From positions 13,685-77,684 of the forward strand of contig JAAVEA010000007.1 of NCBI GenBank assembly GCA_014801535.1: a DNA stretch of 64,000 nucleotides, read 5' to 3'. The DNA comes from Bacteroides sp. GTDB lineage: Bacteria; Bacteroidota; Bacteroidia; Bacteroidales; Muribaculaceae. Shown piece after piece: positions 16,866 through 25,568 of this stretch. The position numbers and the translations under genes were made by a program. A model generated the notes under the pieces. That model saw only the letters and a program-made list of their open reading frames with translations. It had not been told where the DNA came from and made no database searches. Each line of letters opens with the position of its first letter. The stretch's first letter is position 1.

Positions 16866-19800
16866 TTAGAATTTCGCTGTGAGCTGGAATGAGAACACAC
16901 GTGCCGGAACGTAGTTGGCACCCTGGCCACCTGCAAATCCGTAGGTCGGGTTCATACCCTTACGTCTTGTGATCAGGAACACGTTGTCGCAAGAGAAACC
17001 GAGATTGAGTCCTGTCATCTTGAGGGCGTTCACCCAGCTGCGGGGGAAGTCGTAAGAAACATTGATATTCTTAAGACAGAGATAGTTGTTGCTTGTGAGG
17101 AAGCGGCTACCACTATTGTTCTTGGAAGAATAGATAGCGTTGATTTCAGGTATTCCGTTAGGATCGATACGACCCGGAGTGTAAGTGCCGTTTGCAATAG
17201 CCTCGTTCACCCATGCATTAAGAACACCGTTCTCATCATAAGCCTGAAGTGTCTGACCATTCTCATCAACAAATGTGCCTGAAGGCTGAGTCCACGATTT
17301 GAGAACATCCTTGTGAAGGGCGCTCATACTTGTGGCGCTTGTGCCCATAAGGCTCTGGTAGTTGCTGTCGAGAGTCTTGCCACCGAGAGAATATGTGAAG
17401 AGAAGACCGAGATTGATACCTTTCCAGCCTACATTTGTTCCGAATGAACCATACACTGTAGGAATCGGAGAACCATGGAGCTGACGGCCGGCATAGTTGG
17501 GATCACTTGTATAATATTTGCCATCTTTCTCAATGAACACGGCATTCTCGTCCGACTTCGCAAGCTCAAGATTCGTAAGGAATGAATCCTCATCATAATA
17601 TTTCTGACCGTTCTCGTCATATGCGATGTAATCTACAGAAAGGGGATCCATATAATACATTGACTGACCTGTCAACTGGTCAACACCGGCGAATGTATAG
17701 GTCTTAAGCACATAGCGTGATTCACCGAGGAAAAGGTTGTTACCGGGGAGGTCACGATCATTAGGGAGCTTGATGATCTTATTCTTAATGAATGATGCGT
17801 CAAGATTCACATTCCAACGCCAGTCGGCATTGCGGAGAATCTCATATCCGAACTGAAGTTCCCAACCAATATTCTGCATGGTTCCTACATTACGCCACAC
17901 TGAAGGGTTGCCACCTGATCCGAGTGTTCCCATCGAACCGGGGAGTGTGTAGCTGAAAAGAAGATCGGAGTTGCGCTTGTTGTAATATCCTACGCTGAAT
18001 GTGAAACGGTCATCAAAGAGCGATCCATCAAGGCCGATATCGAATGTCTTGGTTGACTCCCATTTGAGGTTGTTGGTTCCGAGCTGAGCGGGACGCAGCG
18101 TACCGATTCCGTCATACTGACTCCATCCGAAAAGATTCATATAGGAATATGTAGGAGCACTCGCATCGTTACCTACTGTACCGTATGCGGCGCGGAGCTT
18201 AAGATAGTTGAGCCAGCTTGCAGTAGATTCCATGAATTTTTCCTTGGTGATGATCCAGCTCGCACCAACCGACCAGAATGTACCCCAACGGTTATCTTTA
18301 GCAAATTTCGAAGAACCGTCACGACGGATTGAAACCTCACCGAAATATTTCTGGTTGTAGTTGTAGCGGACACGGCCGAGATAAGACTCAAGGCGCTGAC
18401 CGGAACCGCCTGATCCATCTATATCAAGACTTGCAAAGTTGTCGAGAAGGAAGTTGTCTTCGAGACTCTGATCCGATTTCTGAATATAATCGTAATATAC
18501 TTCCGTATTGAAATTCTCATGCGACAAGAGGGCGTCTACATGATGATTCCCATACTCGTGGCTCCAGCTGAGCTGCTGCTGGAAAGTGTGGCTCTTATAC
18601 TGATCCCACTCCTTCAACAACATACCTGATCCGGCCTGAGAACCGTTGATGTTATTGTTATACTGGGTGAAAGTGGTCTTATTGCGGAACATCTGACCTC
18701 TTACCGTAAGTTCGAAGCCGTAGGGGATGATTGCGGTAGCATAGACGTTGGCATCAATAGAGAGTTTATCAAAGTCATTCTTGTCAAGACGCATAGCCCA
18801 CGCAACGTTGCTTGCACCGATATACTGACCGTTAGTGTTCCACACCGGAGAGCCGTTCTCATCATAGATTATGCTGCCATCCTCATTGTGTGCGTAGTAA
18901 GGATAGATAGGAGCCTTGAACATTGTAAGGAACGGGTTGGCCACAGAGGAAAGGTCTGTCTGGAAGTCCTGACCGGCCTCGGAGTTCTGCTGGGTTGCAG
19001 CAAGATTCACACCCATTCTGAAATAGCTTGTGGGCTGATAGTTCGCGTTGACGCGGGCGTTGAAACGCTCGAAGTCGGTCTGAAGCACATAACCGTTCTC
19101 CTTGAGATAACCAACTGATGCGAACATATTGAATTTATCTGTAGCACCCGAAGCATTCACGTTATATTCCTGACGGTAACCGCTGCGTGAGATAGCATCC
19201 CACCAGTCGAGGTCGGTATAACCCGGAAGTATGCTTCCGCCGAAGAATGTAGCTTTTGTAGGATCATTGGGATCAACGATGAAAAGCTCATTGTTGGGCA
19301 CACCGTAGATGTTGTTATACATCTTCTCACGGATAATGGCGCCCTTGGCATAATAATTCACGTAGTAAGCCTTATCCTGGGTGCCGCCGCTCTGAAGAAG
19401 GTTCTCACGGGTATCACCGTTTACAACCGAATTGAACTGCATCTGCATCCAGTCGTTAGCTTCGAGACGATCGTAGAAAGGAAGACCACGGTTATACATA
19501 CCCTGACGGATCTGTAAAGTCACGTCAACCTTACCGACATTCTTGGCACGCTTGGTTGTGATGAGGATCACACCGTTTGCACCACGGTTACCGTAAAGCG
19601 CACAGGAAGCGGCATCCTTAAGCACAGACATTGATTCGATGTCGGCGGGGTTAAGGTCGCTGATAGAACCTTCAAAGGGGATACCGTCGACTACATATAG
19701 AGGGCTGTTGCTACCGTTGATGGAGTTGAAACCTCGGATACGGATATCGGGAGCCGAACCGGGAGTACCGGTAGAGTTGTTCACCTGCACACCGGGAGCG

Positions 19801-20225
19801 TTACCTTCGAGAGCCGAAGTTACAGAAGTGACAGGACGATCTTCAATCTCCTTTGAACCCACAACGGCCACGGAACCTGTAAGAGATTCCTTGGTTGCCG
19901 TACCATAGGCAACGACCACGAGGTCGTCAAGATTCTGCTCTGTGGATACGAGTTTAACAGTCATGTTGTTGGTTAGTCTCACCACCTGCTCCTTATAGCC
20001 GACGTATGACACCTTTGCCTGGTGTACGTTGCTCGGGACTGAGATGGAATACTTACCATCGATGTCGGTGGCGCCTCCATTGCCGCCGCCGATCGGCATG
20101 ATGGTAGCGCCTATCAACGGTTCGTTGGTCTCGGCGTCAACCACTGTGCCGCGATAGGTGGTCTGTGCCATGGCGGCCCAGCTACACGCTACCAGCGTCA
20201 TAATGATTAAAAACAGTTTTCTCAT
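16866..20225 (-). CDS. SusC/RagA-family TonB-linked outer-membrane transporter
   Basis: TonB-dependent importer of 1119 residues. Signal peptide ('LFLIIMTLVACSWAAMAQ'), then a carboxypeptidase-D-like regulatory domain ('YRGTVVDAETNEPLIGATI', about 24-100), a plug ('LTGSVAVVGSKEIEDRP', 'IRIRGFNSINGSNSPLYVVDGIP') and a 22-strand barrel ending in 'RVFSFQLTAKF'. It pairs with the SusD gene downstream. No N-terminal secretin/TonB (STN) domain is present, so anti-sigma signalling is not expected, and no SusR, hybrid two-component or ECF regulator is adjacent. Expression probably depends on the promoter and leader at 20226-20545. Confidence 0.95.
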   Translation of the reverse strand: MRKLFLIIMTLVACSWAAMAQTTYRGTVVDAETNEPLIGATIMPIGGGNGGATDIDGKYSISVPSNVHQAKVSYVGYKEQVVRLTNNMTVKLVSTEQNLDDLVVVAYGTATKESLTGSVAVVGSKEIEDRPVTSVTSALEGNAPGVQVNNSTGTPGSAPDIRIRGFNSINGSNSPLYVVDGIPFEGSISDLNPADIESMSVLKDAASCALYGNRGANGVILITTKRAKNVGKVDVTLQIRQGMYNRGLPFYDRLEANDWMQMQFNSVVNGDTRENLLQSGGTQDKAYYVNYYAKGAIIREKMYNNIYGVPNNELFIVDPNDPTKATFFGGSILPGYTDLDWWDAISRSGYRQEYNVNASGATDKFNMFASVGYLKENGYVLQTDFERFNARVNANYQPTSYFRMGVNLAATQQNSEAGQDFQTDLSSVANPFLTMFKAPIYPYYAHNEDGSIIYDENGSPVWNTNGQYIGASNVAWAMRLDKNDFDKLSIDANVYATAIIPYGFELTVRGQMFRNKTTFTQYNNNINGSQAGSGMLLKEWDQYKSHTFQQQLSWSHEYGNHHVDALLSHENFNTEVYYDYIQKSDQSLEDNFLLDNFASLDIDGSGGSGQRLESYLGRVRYNYNQKYFGEVSIRRDGSSKFAKDNRWGTFWSVGASWIITKEKFMESTASWLNYLKLRAAYGTVGNDASAPTYSYMNLFGWSQYDGIGTLRPAQLGTNNLKWESTKTFDIGLDGSLFDDRFTFSVGYYNKRNSDLLFSYTLPGSMGTLGSGGNPSVWRNVGTMQNIGWELQFGYEILRNADWRWNVNLDASFIKNKIIKLPNDRDLPGNNLFLGESRYVLKTYTFAGVDQLTGQSMYYMDPLSVDYIAYDENGQKYYDEDSFLTNLELAKSDENAVFIEKDGKYYTSDPNYAGRQLHGSPIPTVYGSFGTNVGWKGINLGLLFTYSLGGKTLDSNYQSLMGTSATSMSALHKDVLKSWTQPSGTFVDENGQTLQAYDENGVLNAWVNEAIANGTYTPGRIDPNGIPEINAIYSSKNNSGSRFLTSNNYLCLKNINVSYDFPRSWVNALKMTGLNLGFSCDNVFLITRRKGMNPTYGFAGGQGANYVPARVFSFQLTAKF

Positions 20226-20505
20226 ACTTCAATAATTTAGAGATAAGTTATAATAGTATTATGTTCCTCGTTATAATACCCTTTCGGGGATCAGTTTCGA
20301 TTCACTCACGCGATCGCCGCGCATTTCTGAATGGTTGATAAGATGATTTGTGAAAATACTTTCAAGAGCTAACGATGTCAGGCAATTTCTTAACAAGATC
20401 TGAAGTCATTTTAAATTCGCATCAATAAGTTTCCGCAACTTATCCGCCGACTTCAGTCATACTAAGCAGTATAACCGGACTTTTTAAAGGCCTCTTTACG
20501 ATACT
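20226..20505 (-). promoter_or_regulatory. long structured 5' leader of susC
   Basis: From the inferred start near 20505 to the susC ATG the untranslated leader is about 280 bases. It contains a nested fold: an outer CTGAAGTC/GACTTCAG pair (20400-20407 with 20449-20456) around an inner hairpin ATAAGTT-TCCGC-AACTTAT (20425-20443). No open reading frame is convincing. The leader may be a site for RNA-level control; this is inference. Confidence 0.45.
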
Positions 20506-20513
20506 TACTTTCG

Positions 20514-20545
20514 CAAATTTAATATTCTTTATTGAAAATATCAAA
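20514..20545 (-). promoter_or_regulatory. promoter of the susCD operon
   Basis: TTTG (20545-20542), 20 bases, TAAATTTG (20521-20514) followed by C: a full Bacteroidota consensus match. Confidence 0.65.
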
Positions 20546-20705
20546 TTTTGTAAAAAAAAATTAAAATTATTTTTTTGAGTTATATTTCTGTCACAATCCG
20601 CTCCTTTTGACAGTCTTTATTTGATTAAGGTTCTATTTGGAAAGATTTTGCCCCGGTTTCCTTTGATTTATGCAACCAATATCACTCCAACAGCTGTCCA
20701 AAACA

Positions 20706-20735
20706 AAAGGCGACCGCATTACCAGTCGCCTTTTT
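20706..20735 (-). terminator. terminator after hepT
   Basis: AAAAGGCGAC-N10-GTCGCCTTTT, a perfect 10-bp stem with A and T runs on its two sides, so it could stop transcription both ways. It is 43 bases after the hepT stop. Confidence 0.8.
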
Positions 20736-20777
20736 TGTATTCGAGATGCTTACCCGCATACCTAAATACTTAAATAA

Positions 20778-21128
20778 TTATCTGCTTAATTCTTCAACAT
20801 AACCTTTTATCTGAGGCAATAGCAAAGGCAAATCCTCAGTATAAACATTATATAACTGATGGGCCTCGATTTGATAATAACCATGCACCAGAATATGTCG
20901 CATCTTTATTATAAACTTCCATGGGGTTTGAGGATGCGATTTAATAAAATCCTGGGTAAGCATATAGGCAGCCTCTCCTATGATTTCAATATTTTTAACC
21001 ACAGCATAATATAACATGGGGTTATCATCCAAATCTGCAAGAGTCATCCCTTCCATAAATTTATTTACGTTTCGGATTGATTCAAGCATATGCTGAAGTC
21101 GAATGAGATCCCTATCTGCTTCTCTCAT
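20778..21128 (-). CDS. hepT: HepT-like (DUF86) toxin
   Basis: HEPN-fold RNase toxin partner of an MntA nucleotidyltransferase. It is 116 residues with the HepT signature R-X4-H-X-Y at R77-H82-Y84 ('RHILVHGYY'). In characterised systems this site cleaves RNA and the tyrosine is AMPylated by MntA to silence it. The gene overlaps the 3' end of mntA by 17 bases. The catalytic motif looks intact, so the pair may be functional. Defence or plasmid-stability roles are known for relatives; here the location is chromosomal. Confidence 0.88.
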   Translation of the reverse strand: MREADRDLIRLQHMLESIRNVNKFMEGMTLADLDDNPMLYYAVVKNIEIIGEAAYMLTQDFIKSHPQTPWKFIIKMRHILVHGYYQIEAHQLYNVYTEDLPLLLPQIKGYVEELSR

Positions 21129-21402
21129 AAATCAAAATCTTTTCGCGGTTAATTCTATCACGCAAATTCGCATACACTGCTCCTTGGGGGACAAGATCCA
21201 CCGGTTTATTCAATATACCCTCCAAAAGGAGTATAAGTTGAGCATGTCTCAGAAGACCAACTTTCGCACTTTTATCAAATTCGACAAGTATATCCACATC
21301 ACTATCTTCCCTCTCTTCGCCTCTTGCGTATGATCCAAAAAGCCATGCTTTTATTACCGGCTCTTTAGAAAGACATTTTTTTATTGCGTCAAGATTTATC
21401 AT
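21112..21402 (-). CDS. mntA: MntA-like nucleotidyltransferase antitoxin
   Basis: Minimal nucleotidyltransferase of 96 residues that neutralises HepT by AMP transfer. The G-S-X10-D-X-D active site is complete: G23-S24, D35 and D37 in 'GSYARGEEREDSDVDILV'. ATG 21402 is preferred; an upstream in-frame TTG adds only three residues. It is the first gene of the two-gene operon, overlapping hepT. Confidence 0.88.
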   Translation of the reverse strand: MINLDAIKKCLSKEPVIKAWLFGSYARGEEREDSDVDILVEFDKSAKVGLLRHAQLILLLEGILNKPVDLVPQGAVYANLRDRINREKILIYERSR

Positions 21403-21491
21403 GTGTGTCAAGATATAATTGTATAATCAAACTAAGAATGCAAATATAGGAAATAATAATAGATACTCCAAGAATATTCATAAACAATGAG

Positions 21492-22850
21492 CTATTCCCC
21501 TTGATCCTGCGGCTCCTTGGGAAGTGTGAGATGGAGCGTAGCCCAACCGAGTATCCCTGCTAAAAGCGACCCTACAAGAATGCCGAGTTTCGCATCGTTG
21601 AGAAGAAGCGACAAGGCCGCGTCCCCTCCACCGAAACTGAGGTTGGCGATGAACAGTGAAACGGTGAATCCAATACCTCCCAACAGGGCAACCGATCCGA
21701 GACTCCACCAGTTGGCACCTTCCGGCATTTTTGACCACTTCAGGAAAATCGCAATGGCCGAGAAAATAAATATACCTAAAAATTTACCAAGTATGAGGGA
21801 GATGATGATGGCCGGCGCTATTCCATGGAAAAGCTGACCTATTTCCATATCTCCGAAATAGATACCGGCATTTGCGAAGGCAAATATCGGAACAATCAGA
21901 TAATTCACAAGCGGATGCAGGGAGTCTTCCATATCCTGCAACGGAGAGATAACTTTATCGGAAGAGGACTCTATCTCCTTAAGCCAGTTCATCTGGTCTT
22001 TATTGAGGATAGTACGTGAATTTAAAGTCTCGTCGTCCTCATGAGCGAAGTAGCCGATATTTTTTCGGATATTCTGCACATATTTCTTAGGGGGATATAC
22101 AGGCTTTGCGGGCACACAGAATGCAACCAGCACTCCGGCAATCGTGGGGTGTATTCCGGCATTGAGGAAGAAGAACCAGACGAACGCCCCTATTATCACA
22201 TAGAACAGTTTCGACTGAATACCGGCCTTCCCTCCGATAAAAAGAGCCAGAAGACACACGGCTGCGTAAACCAGGAGCATATAATCTATATGAGAGCTAT
22301 AGAAAATTGCGATAACCAAGATTCCTCCTATATCGTCAACTACTGCAAGAGTGGTAAGGAACACCTTCAAACCGATAGGCACCCGGTTTCCCAACATGGC
22401 GAGGACTCCTAACGAAAAGGCTATATCTGTAGCCATAGGGATCGCTGCGCCTCCGACATAGGGTGTACCTTTTGCCATGAGCCAGTATATAAGGACGGGA
22501 ACCGCCATACCTCCTATAGCACCCACAATAGGAAGAAGGGCGTTACGGAAATCGGAGAGTTCTCCCACAAGCACCTCGCGTTTGATTTCAAGGCCTACGG
22601 AGAAGAAGAACAGTGCCATCAGTGCATCATTGATGAATGCCATGATCGACATCGGCTCTCCGTGATGACTGAACAGATTGAAGCCCCCTACCTGAAGGGC
22701 TATCTGATGTGTCCACAATGAATTATAAATATCTCGGGTAAACGGTAGATTTACCACAAGAAGAGCCAATGCAGTGGCGGCAATGAGCACATTGCCGCCA
22801 TTGGCATAGTTCTTTATTGTTTTACGGGCTGTATAAAAGACTGAAGCCAT
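21492..22850 (-). CDS. nhaA: Na+/H+ antiporter NhaA
   Basis: Inner-membrane electrogenic sodium/proton antiporter for pH and sodium balance. The protein is 452 residues from ATG 22850. Hallmarks: 'FFFSVGLEIKREVLVGELSDFR' (within the N-terminal third) and the ion-binding 'VVDDIGGILVIAIFY' Asp pair. Hydrophobic helices occur throughout, with an extra charged cytoplasmic loop ('NIGYFAHEDDETLNSRTIL') that makes it longer than E. coli NhaA. It follows bcp by 25 bases and is probably co-transcribed with it. Confidence 0.94.
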   Translation of the reverse strand: MASVFYTARKTIKNYANGGNVLIAATALALLVVNLPFTRDIYNSLWTHQIALQVGGFNLFSHHGEPMSIMAFINDALMALFFFSVGLEIKREVLVGELSDFRNALLPIVGAIGGMAVPVLIYWLMAKGTPYVGGAAIPMATDIAFSLGVLAMLGNRVPIGLKVFLTTLAVVDDIGGILVIAIFYSSHIDYMLLVYAAVCLLALFIGGKAGIQSKLFYVIIGAFVWFFFLNAGIHPTIAGVLVAFCVPAKPVYPPKKYVQNIRKNIGYFAHEDDETLNSRTILNKDQMNWLKEIESSSDKVISPLQDMEDSLHPLVNYLIVPIFAFANAGIYFGDMEIGQLFHGIAPAIIISLILGKFLGIFIFSAIAIFLKWSKMPEGANWWSLGSVALLGGIGFTVSLFIANLSFGGGDAALSLLLNDAKLGILVGSLLAGILGWATLHLTLPKEPQDQGE

Positions 22851-22875
22851 AGGGTAAACTTTAGGGTTGGAACTC

Positions 22876-23352
22876 TTATGCCGGATTAATCTCATCGCGG
22901 CCGTCGAGAAGAGCGAAGAGCTGCTCGGAGGCCTCCTTAGTCTTCACTTTCTCCACTTTATCTGTCACCTCTCCGTTCTCATCAGTGACGAATGTGGTCC
23001 GGACTATCCCCATATATTTCCGCCCGGCCATTTTCTTCTCCTGCCATACGCCCGCAAGCTCGCATAATTTTCCTTCCGTGTCAGTTATGAGAGGGAACTG
23101 AAGGCCATTTTTCTCGGCAAAGCGGCAATGGCTTTGAGCCGAATCACGGCTTACACCTATCACCTGATAACCCATCTTATTGAAGATATCATAATTATCA
23201 CGGAAGTTGCAGGCCTCTGCCGTACACCCCGGCGTGGAATCTTTCGGATAAAAGTAGATAATGAATTTCTTACCGGGATAGTTTGATAGCTTTACTTCGT
23301 TACCCTGATAGTCTACACCAAGGAGATCAGGGAATTTATCACCAATATTCAT
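22876..23352 (-). CDS. bcp: thioredoxin-dependent thiol peroxidase (Bcp/PrxQ)
   Basis: Cytoplasmic peroxiredoxin that reduces hydroperoxides. Peroxidatic C43 and resolving C48 are both present in 'DSTPGCTAEACNFRD', the atypical two-Cys PrxQ arrangement. It is 158 residues, the usual length. It precedes nhaA on the minus strand; its own promoter was not identified, as the upstream stretch is filled by repeats. Confidence 0.94.
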   Translation of the reverse strand: MNIGDKFPDLLGVDYQGNEVKLSNYPGKKFIIYFYPKDSTPGCTAEACNFRDNYDIFNKMGYQVIGVSRDSAQSHCRFAEKNGLQFPLITDTEGKLCELAGVWQEKKMAGRKYMGIVRTTFVTDENGEVTDKVEKVKTKEASEQLFALLDGRDEINPA

Positions 23353-23478
23353 AGTAATTTCTGTTTATAGTGTTTATCTTTATACGCTGATATGGGGGTA
23401 AAGGTTCACTCATCATCTTCTCCCCCATGGTTACGGATTCCGATTGAAGACCATCAAGAGCCCACAAAGCACCGCCGA

Positions 23479-23601
23479 TAATAGAAAATGCAACCGCTCC
23501 GCGGTAGGTGGATAGCGCGGTGGTGACTTGATCCGAGGGGTCCGCTATGCGGGAACCCCCGGTTAATAGAAGGTGCAACCGCTCCGCGGTAGATAGATAG
23601 C
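23479..23601 (-). repeat. two direct copies of a 38-base repeat with internal palindrome
   Basis: Copies at 23479-23516 and 23564-23601 match at 34 of 38 bases and share the core GCAACCGCTCCGCGGTAG. The core contains ACCGC/GCGGT arms. Between them GGGGT-CCGCTATGCGG-GAACCCC forms another hairpin. The second copy is also the left arm of a 19-bp inverted repeat (23563-23581 with 23608-23626). No gene is supported in 23353-23628; it looks like an intergenic repeat cluster. Confidence 0.75.
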
Positions 23602-23628
23602 ACGGAACGGTTGCACCTTCTATTAAAA

Positions 23629-23656
23629 GACGGTTCACTCCAATGAGTGAACCGTC
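23629..23656 (-). terminator. terminator of lepA
   Basis: GACGGTTCACTC-CAAT-GAGTGAACCGTC is a perfect 12-bp stem; on the minus strand it is followed by TTTTAATA. It begins 5 bases after the lepA stop. Confidence 0.88.
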
Positions 23657-23661
23657 GGTAT

Positions 23662-25449
23662 TTAATCCAGTTTAAGGACGGCCAGGAAGGCTTTCTGCGG
23701 AACCTCCACCGAACCGATCTGCTTCATTCGTTTCTTGCCGGCTTTCTGCTTTTCAAGAAGCTTACGTTTTCGGGATATATCTCCTCCGTAACATTTGGCG
23801 GTCACATCCTTTCTAACAGCTTTTATCGTTTCTCTTGCAATGATCTTAGCACCGATGGCCGCCTGAATTGCTATATCGAACTGCTGTCGCGGTATAAGCT
23901 CCTTGAGTTTCTCACACATTCTTCGACCGAACTTCACAGCGTTCGCTTCGTGGGTAAGGGTAGAAAGGGCATCAACACTCTCACCGTTAAGAAGTATGTC
24001 GAGTTTTACAAGCTTCGATTCGCGGAAATCGTGGATATGATAGTCGAACGATGCATACCCTTTGGATATTGATTTAAGTTTATCGTAAAAGTCTATCACT
24101 ATTTCTCCCAAAGGCATGTCGAAGGTGATCTCCATGCGGTTTCCGGAAATATACTCCTGCTTCACCAATTCTCCCCTTTTCCCAAGACAGAGAGTCATTA
24201 TCGGCCCGATATAATCAGCCGCAGTAATGACAGTGGCACGTATATACGGCTCTTCAATATAATCAATAAGAGTGGCCTCAGGGAGTCCGGAGGGATTATG
24301 CACCTCGGTCATATTCCCTTTCTTATCATGAACACGATAGGAAACGTTAGGCACTGTGGTTATGACATCCATATCGAACTCGCGCCCCAGTCGTTCCTGA
24401 ACAATCTCCATGTGCAGGAGTCCGAGGAAGCCACATCGGAAACCGAATCCGAGAGCCGCCGATGATTCAGGCTGGAAAGTGAGGGATGCGTCGTTCAACT
24501 GAAGTTTTTCAAGAGCCGCACGCAGATTTTCGAAATCTTCCGTATCAATAGGATAGACACCGGCAAACACCATAGGCTTCACTTCCTCGAATCCGGCTAT
24601 AGCTTTGTCGCAGGGACGGTTCACATGGGTTATGGTATCTCCTACCTTCACCTCCTTGGAATTCTTTATTCCTGAGATGATATATCCCACATTACCGGCC
24701 GAGAGTTCTTTTCGAGGGGACATTTCAAGTTTCAAAACCCCTATCTCATCGGCGTGATATTCTTTTCCTGTGGCGACGAACTTCACGAAATCATCTGTTC
24801 GTATCGTGCCATTGACAATCTTGTAATATGCGATGATTCCACGGAACGGATTGAATACGGAGTCGAATATCAGCGCCTGCAGAGGGGCCTCGGGATCACC
24901 CTTGGGAGCCGGAATGCGTTTCACTATCGCTTCCAATATCTCATCCATACCCATGCCGGTCTTTCCACTTGCGCGGATAATGTCGTCATAATCACATCCG
25001 AGAAGATCTACAATCTGATCGGCCACTTCATCGGGCTTGGCGCTGTCGAGATCGCATTTATTCAGCACCGGTATGATCTCAAGATCATTGTCGATGGCCA
25101 TATATAGGTTTGAGATGGTCTGCGCCTGAATTCCTTGCGATGCGTCGACTATGAGGAGCGCACCTTCACAAGCAGCTATGGAGCGAGACACCTCATAAGA
25201 GAAGTCGACATGTCCCGGGGTATCTATAAGATTCAGTGTATATTTCTCGCCATCAAGCTCATAATCCATCTGGATCGCATGGCTTTTAATCGTTATGCCT
25301 CGTTCGCGCTCAAGATCCATATCATCGAGAACCTGCGCCTCCATATCTTTGGCAGCAACCGTATTGGTGCGTTCAAGAAGACGGTCGGCCACTGTGGATT
25401 TACCATGGTCTATATGCGCTATTATACAGAAATTTCTGATATTTTTCAT
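23662..25449 (-). CDS. lepA: translation elongation factor 4
   Basis: Ribosome-bound GTPase (EF-4/LepA) that acts on stalled or mis-translocated ribosomes. The G motifs are clear: 'AHIDHGKST', 'DTPGHVDF' and 'NKCD'. The LepA-specific C-terminus '[41 protein letters not shown]' region (about 530-575) replaces EF-G domain IV. It is 595 residues, standard. It is a single-gene unit with its own promoter and terminator. Confidence 0.97.
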   Translation of the reverse strand: MKNIRNFCIIAHIDHGKSTVADRLLERTNTVAAKDMEAQVLDDMDLERERGITIKSHAIQMDYELDGEKYTLNLIDTPGHVDFSYEVSRSIAACEGALLIVDASQGIQAQTISNLYMAIDNDLEIIPVLNKCDLDSAKPDEVADQIVDLLGCDYDDIIRASGKTGMGMDEILEAIVKRIPAPKGDPEAPLQALIFDSVFNPFRGIIAYYKIVNGTIRTDDFVKFVATGKEYHADEIGVLKLEMSPRKELSAGNVGYIISGIKNSKEVKVGDTITHVNRPCDKAIAGFEEVKPMVFAGVYPIDTEDFENLRAALEKLQLNDASLTFQPESSAALGFGFRCGFLGLLHMEIVQERLGREFDMDVITTVPNVSYRVHDKKGNMTEVHNPSGLPEATLIDYIEEPYIRATVITAADYIGPIMTLCLGKRGELVKQEYISGNRMEITFDMPLGEIVIDFYDKLKSISKGYASFDYHIHDFRESKLVKLDILLNGESVDALSTLTHEANAVKFGRRMCEKLKELIPRQQFDIAIQAAIGAKIIARETIKAVRKDVTAKCYGGDISRKRKLLEKQKAGKKRMKQIGSVEVPQKAFLAVLKLD

Positions 25450-25469
25450 TTTCTTTCGCTTTTCAACTG

Positions 25470-25477
25470 CAAAATTA
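25470..25477 (-). promoter_or_regulatory. -7 element of the lepA promoter
   Basis: TAATTTTG followed by C on the minus strand is a full match to TAnnTTTGC, 21 bases before the ATG. The -33 region is only T-rich (TTTTA), so the upstream half is weak. Confidence 0.45.
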
Positions 25478-25504
25478 GCGAAAAAATCGGATTTTTAAAA
25501 GATT

Positions 25505-25543
25505 AAAGAGGAGCATTTCGTTCGTAACGAAATGCTCCTCTTT
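25505..25543 (-). terminator. terminator of the fumarase gene
   Basis: An 18-bp perfect stem, AAAGAGGAGCATTTCGTT paired with AACGAAATGCTCCTCTTT around CGT. T-rich runs follow on both strands. It is 26 bases after the fumarase stop and just upstream of the lepA promoter. Confidence 0.88.
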
Positions 25544-25568
25544 CTATTTTTATCAAATTGCAACGCAA

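Noticed and set aside
16847-16936. Longer N-terminus for the SusD protein
   Set aside because: It overlaps the susC 3' end and would bury the lipoprotein signal.
23339-23638. 99-codon open frame upstream of bcp on the minus strand
   Set aside because: It runs through the repeat cluster, has no family match I recognise, and its sequence is explained by the repeats.
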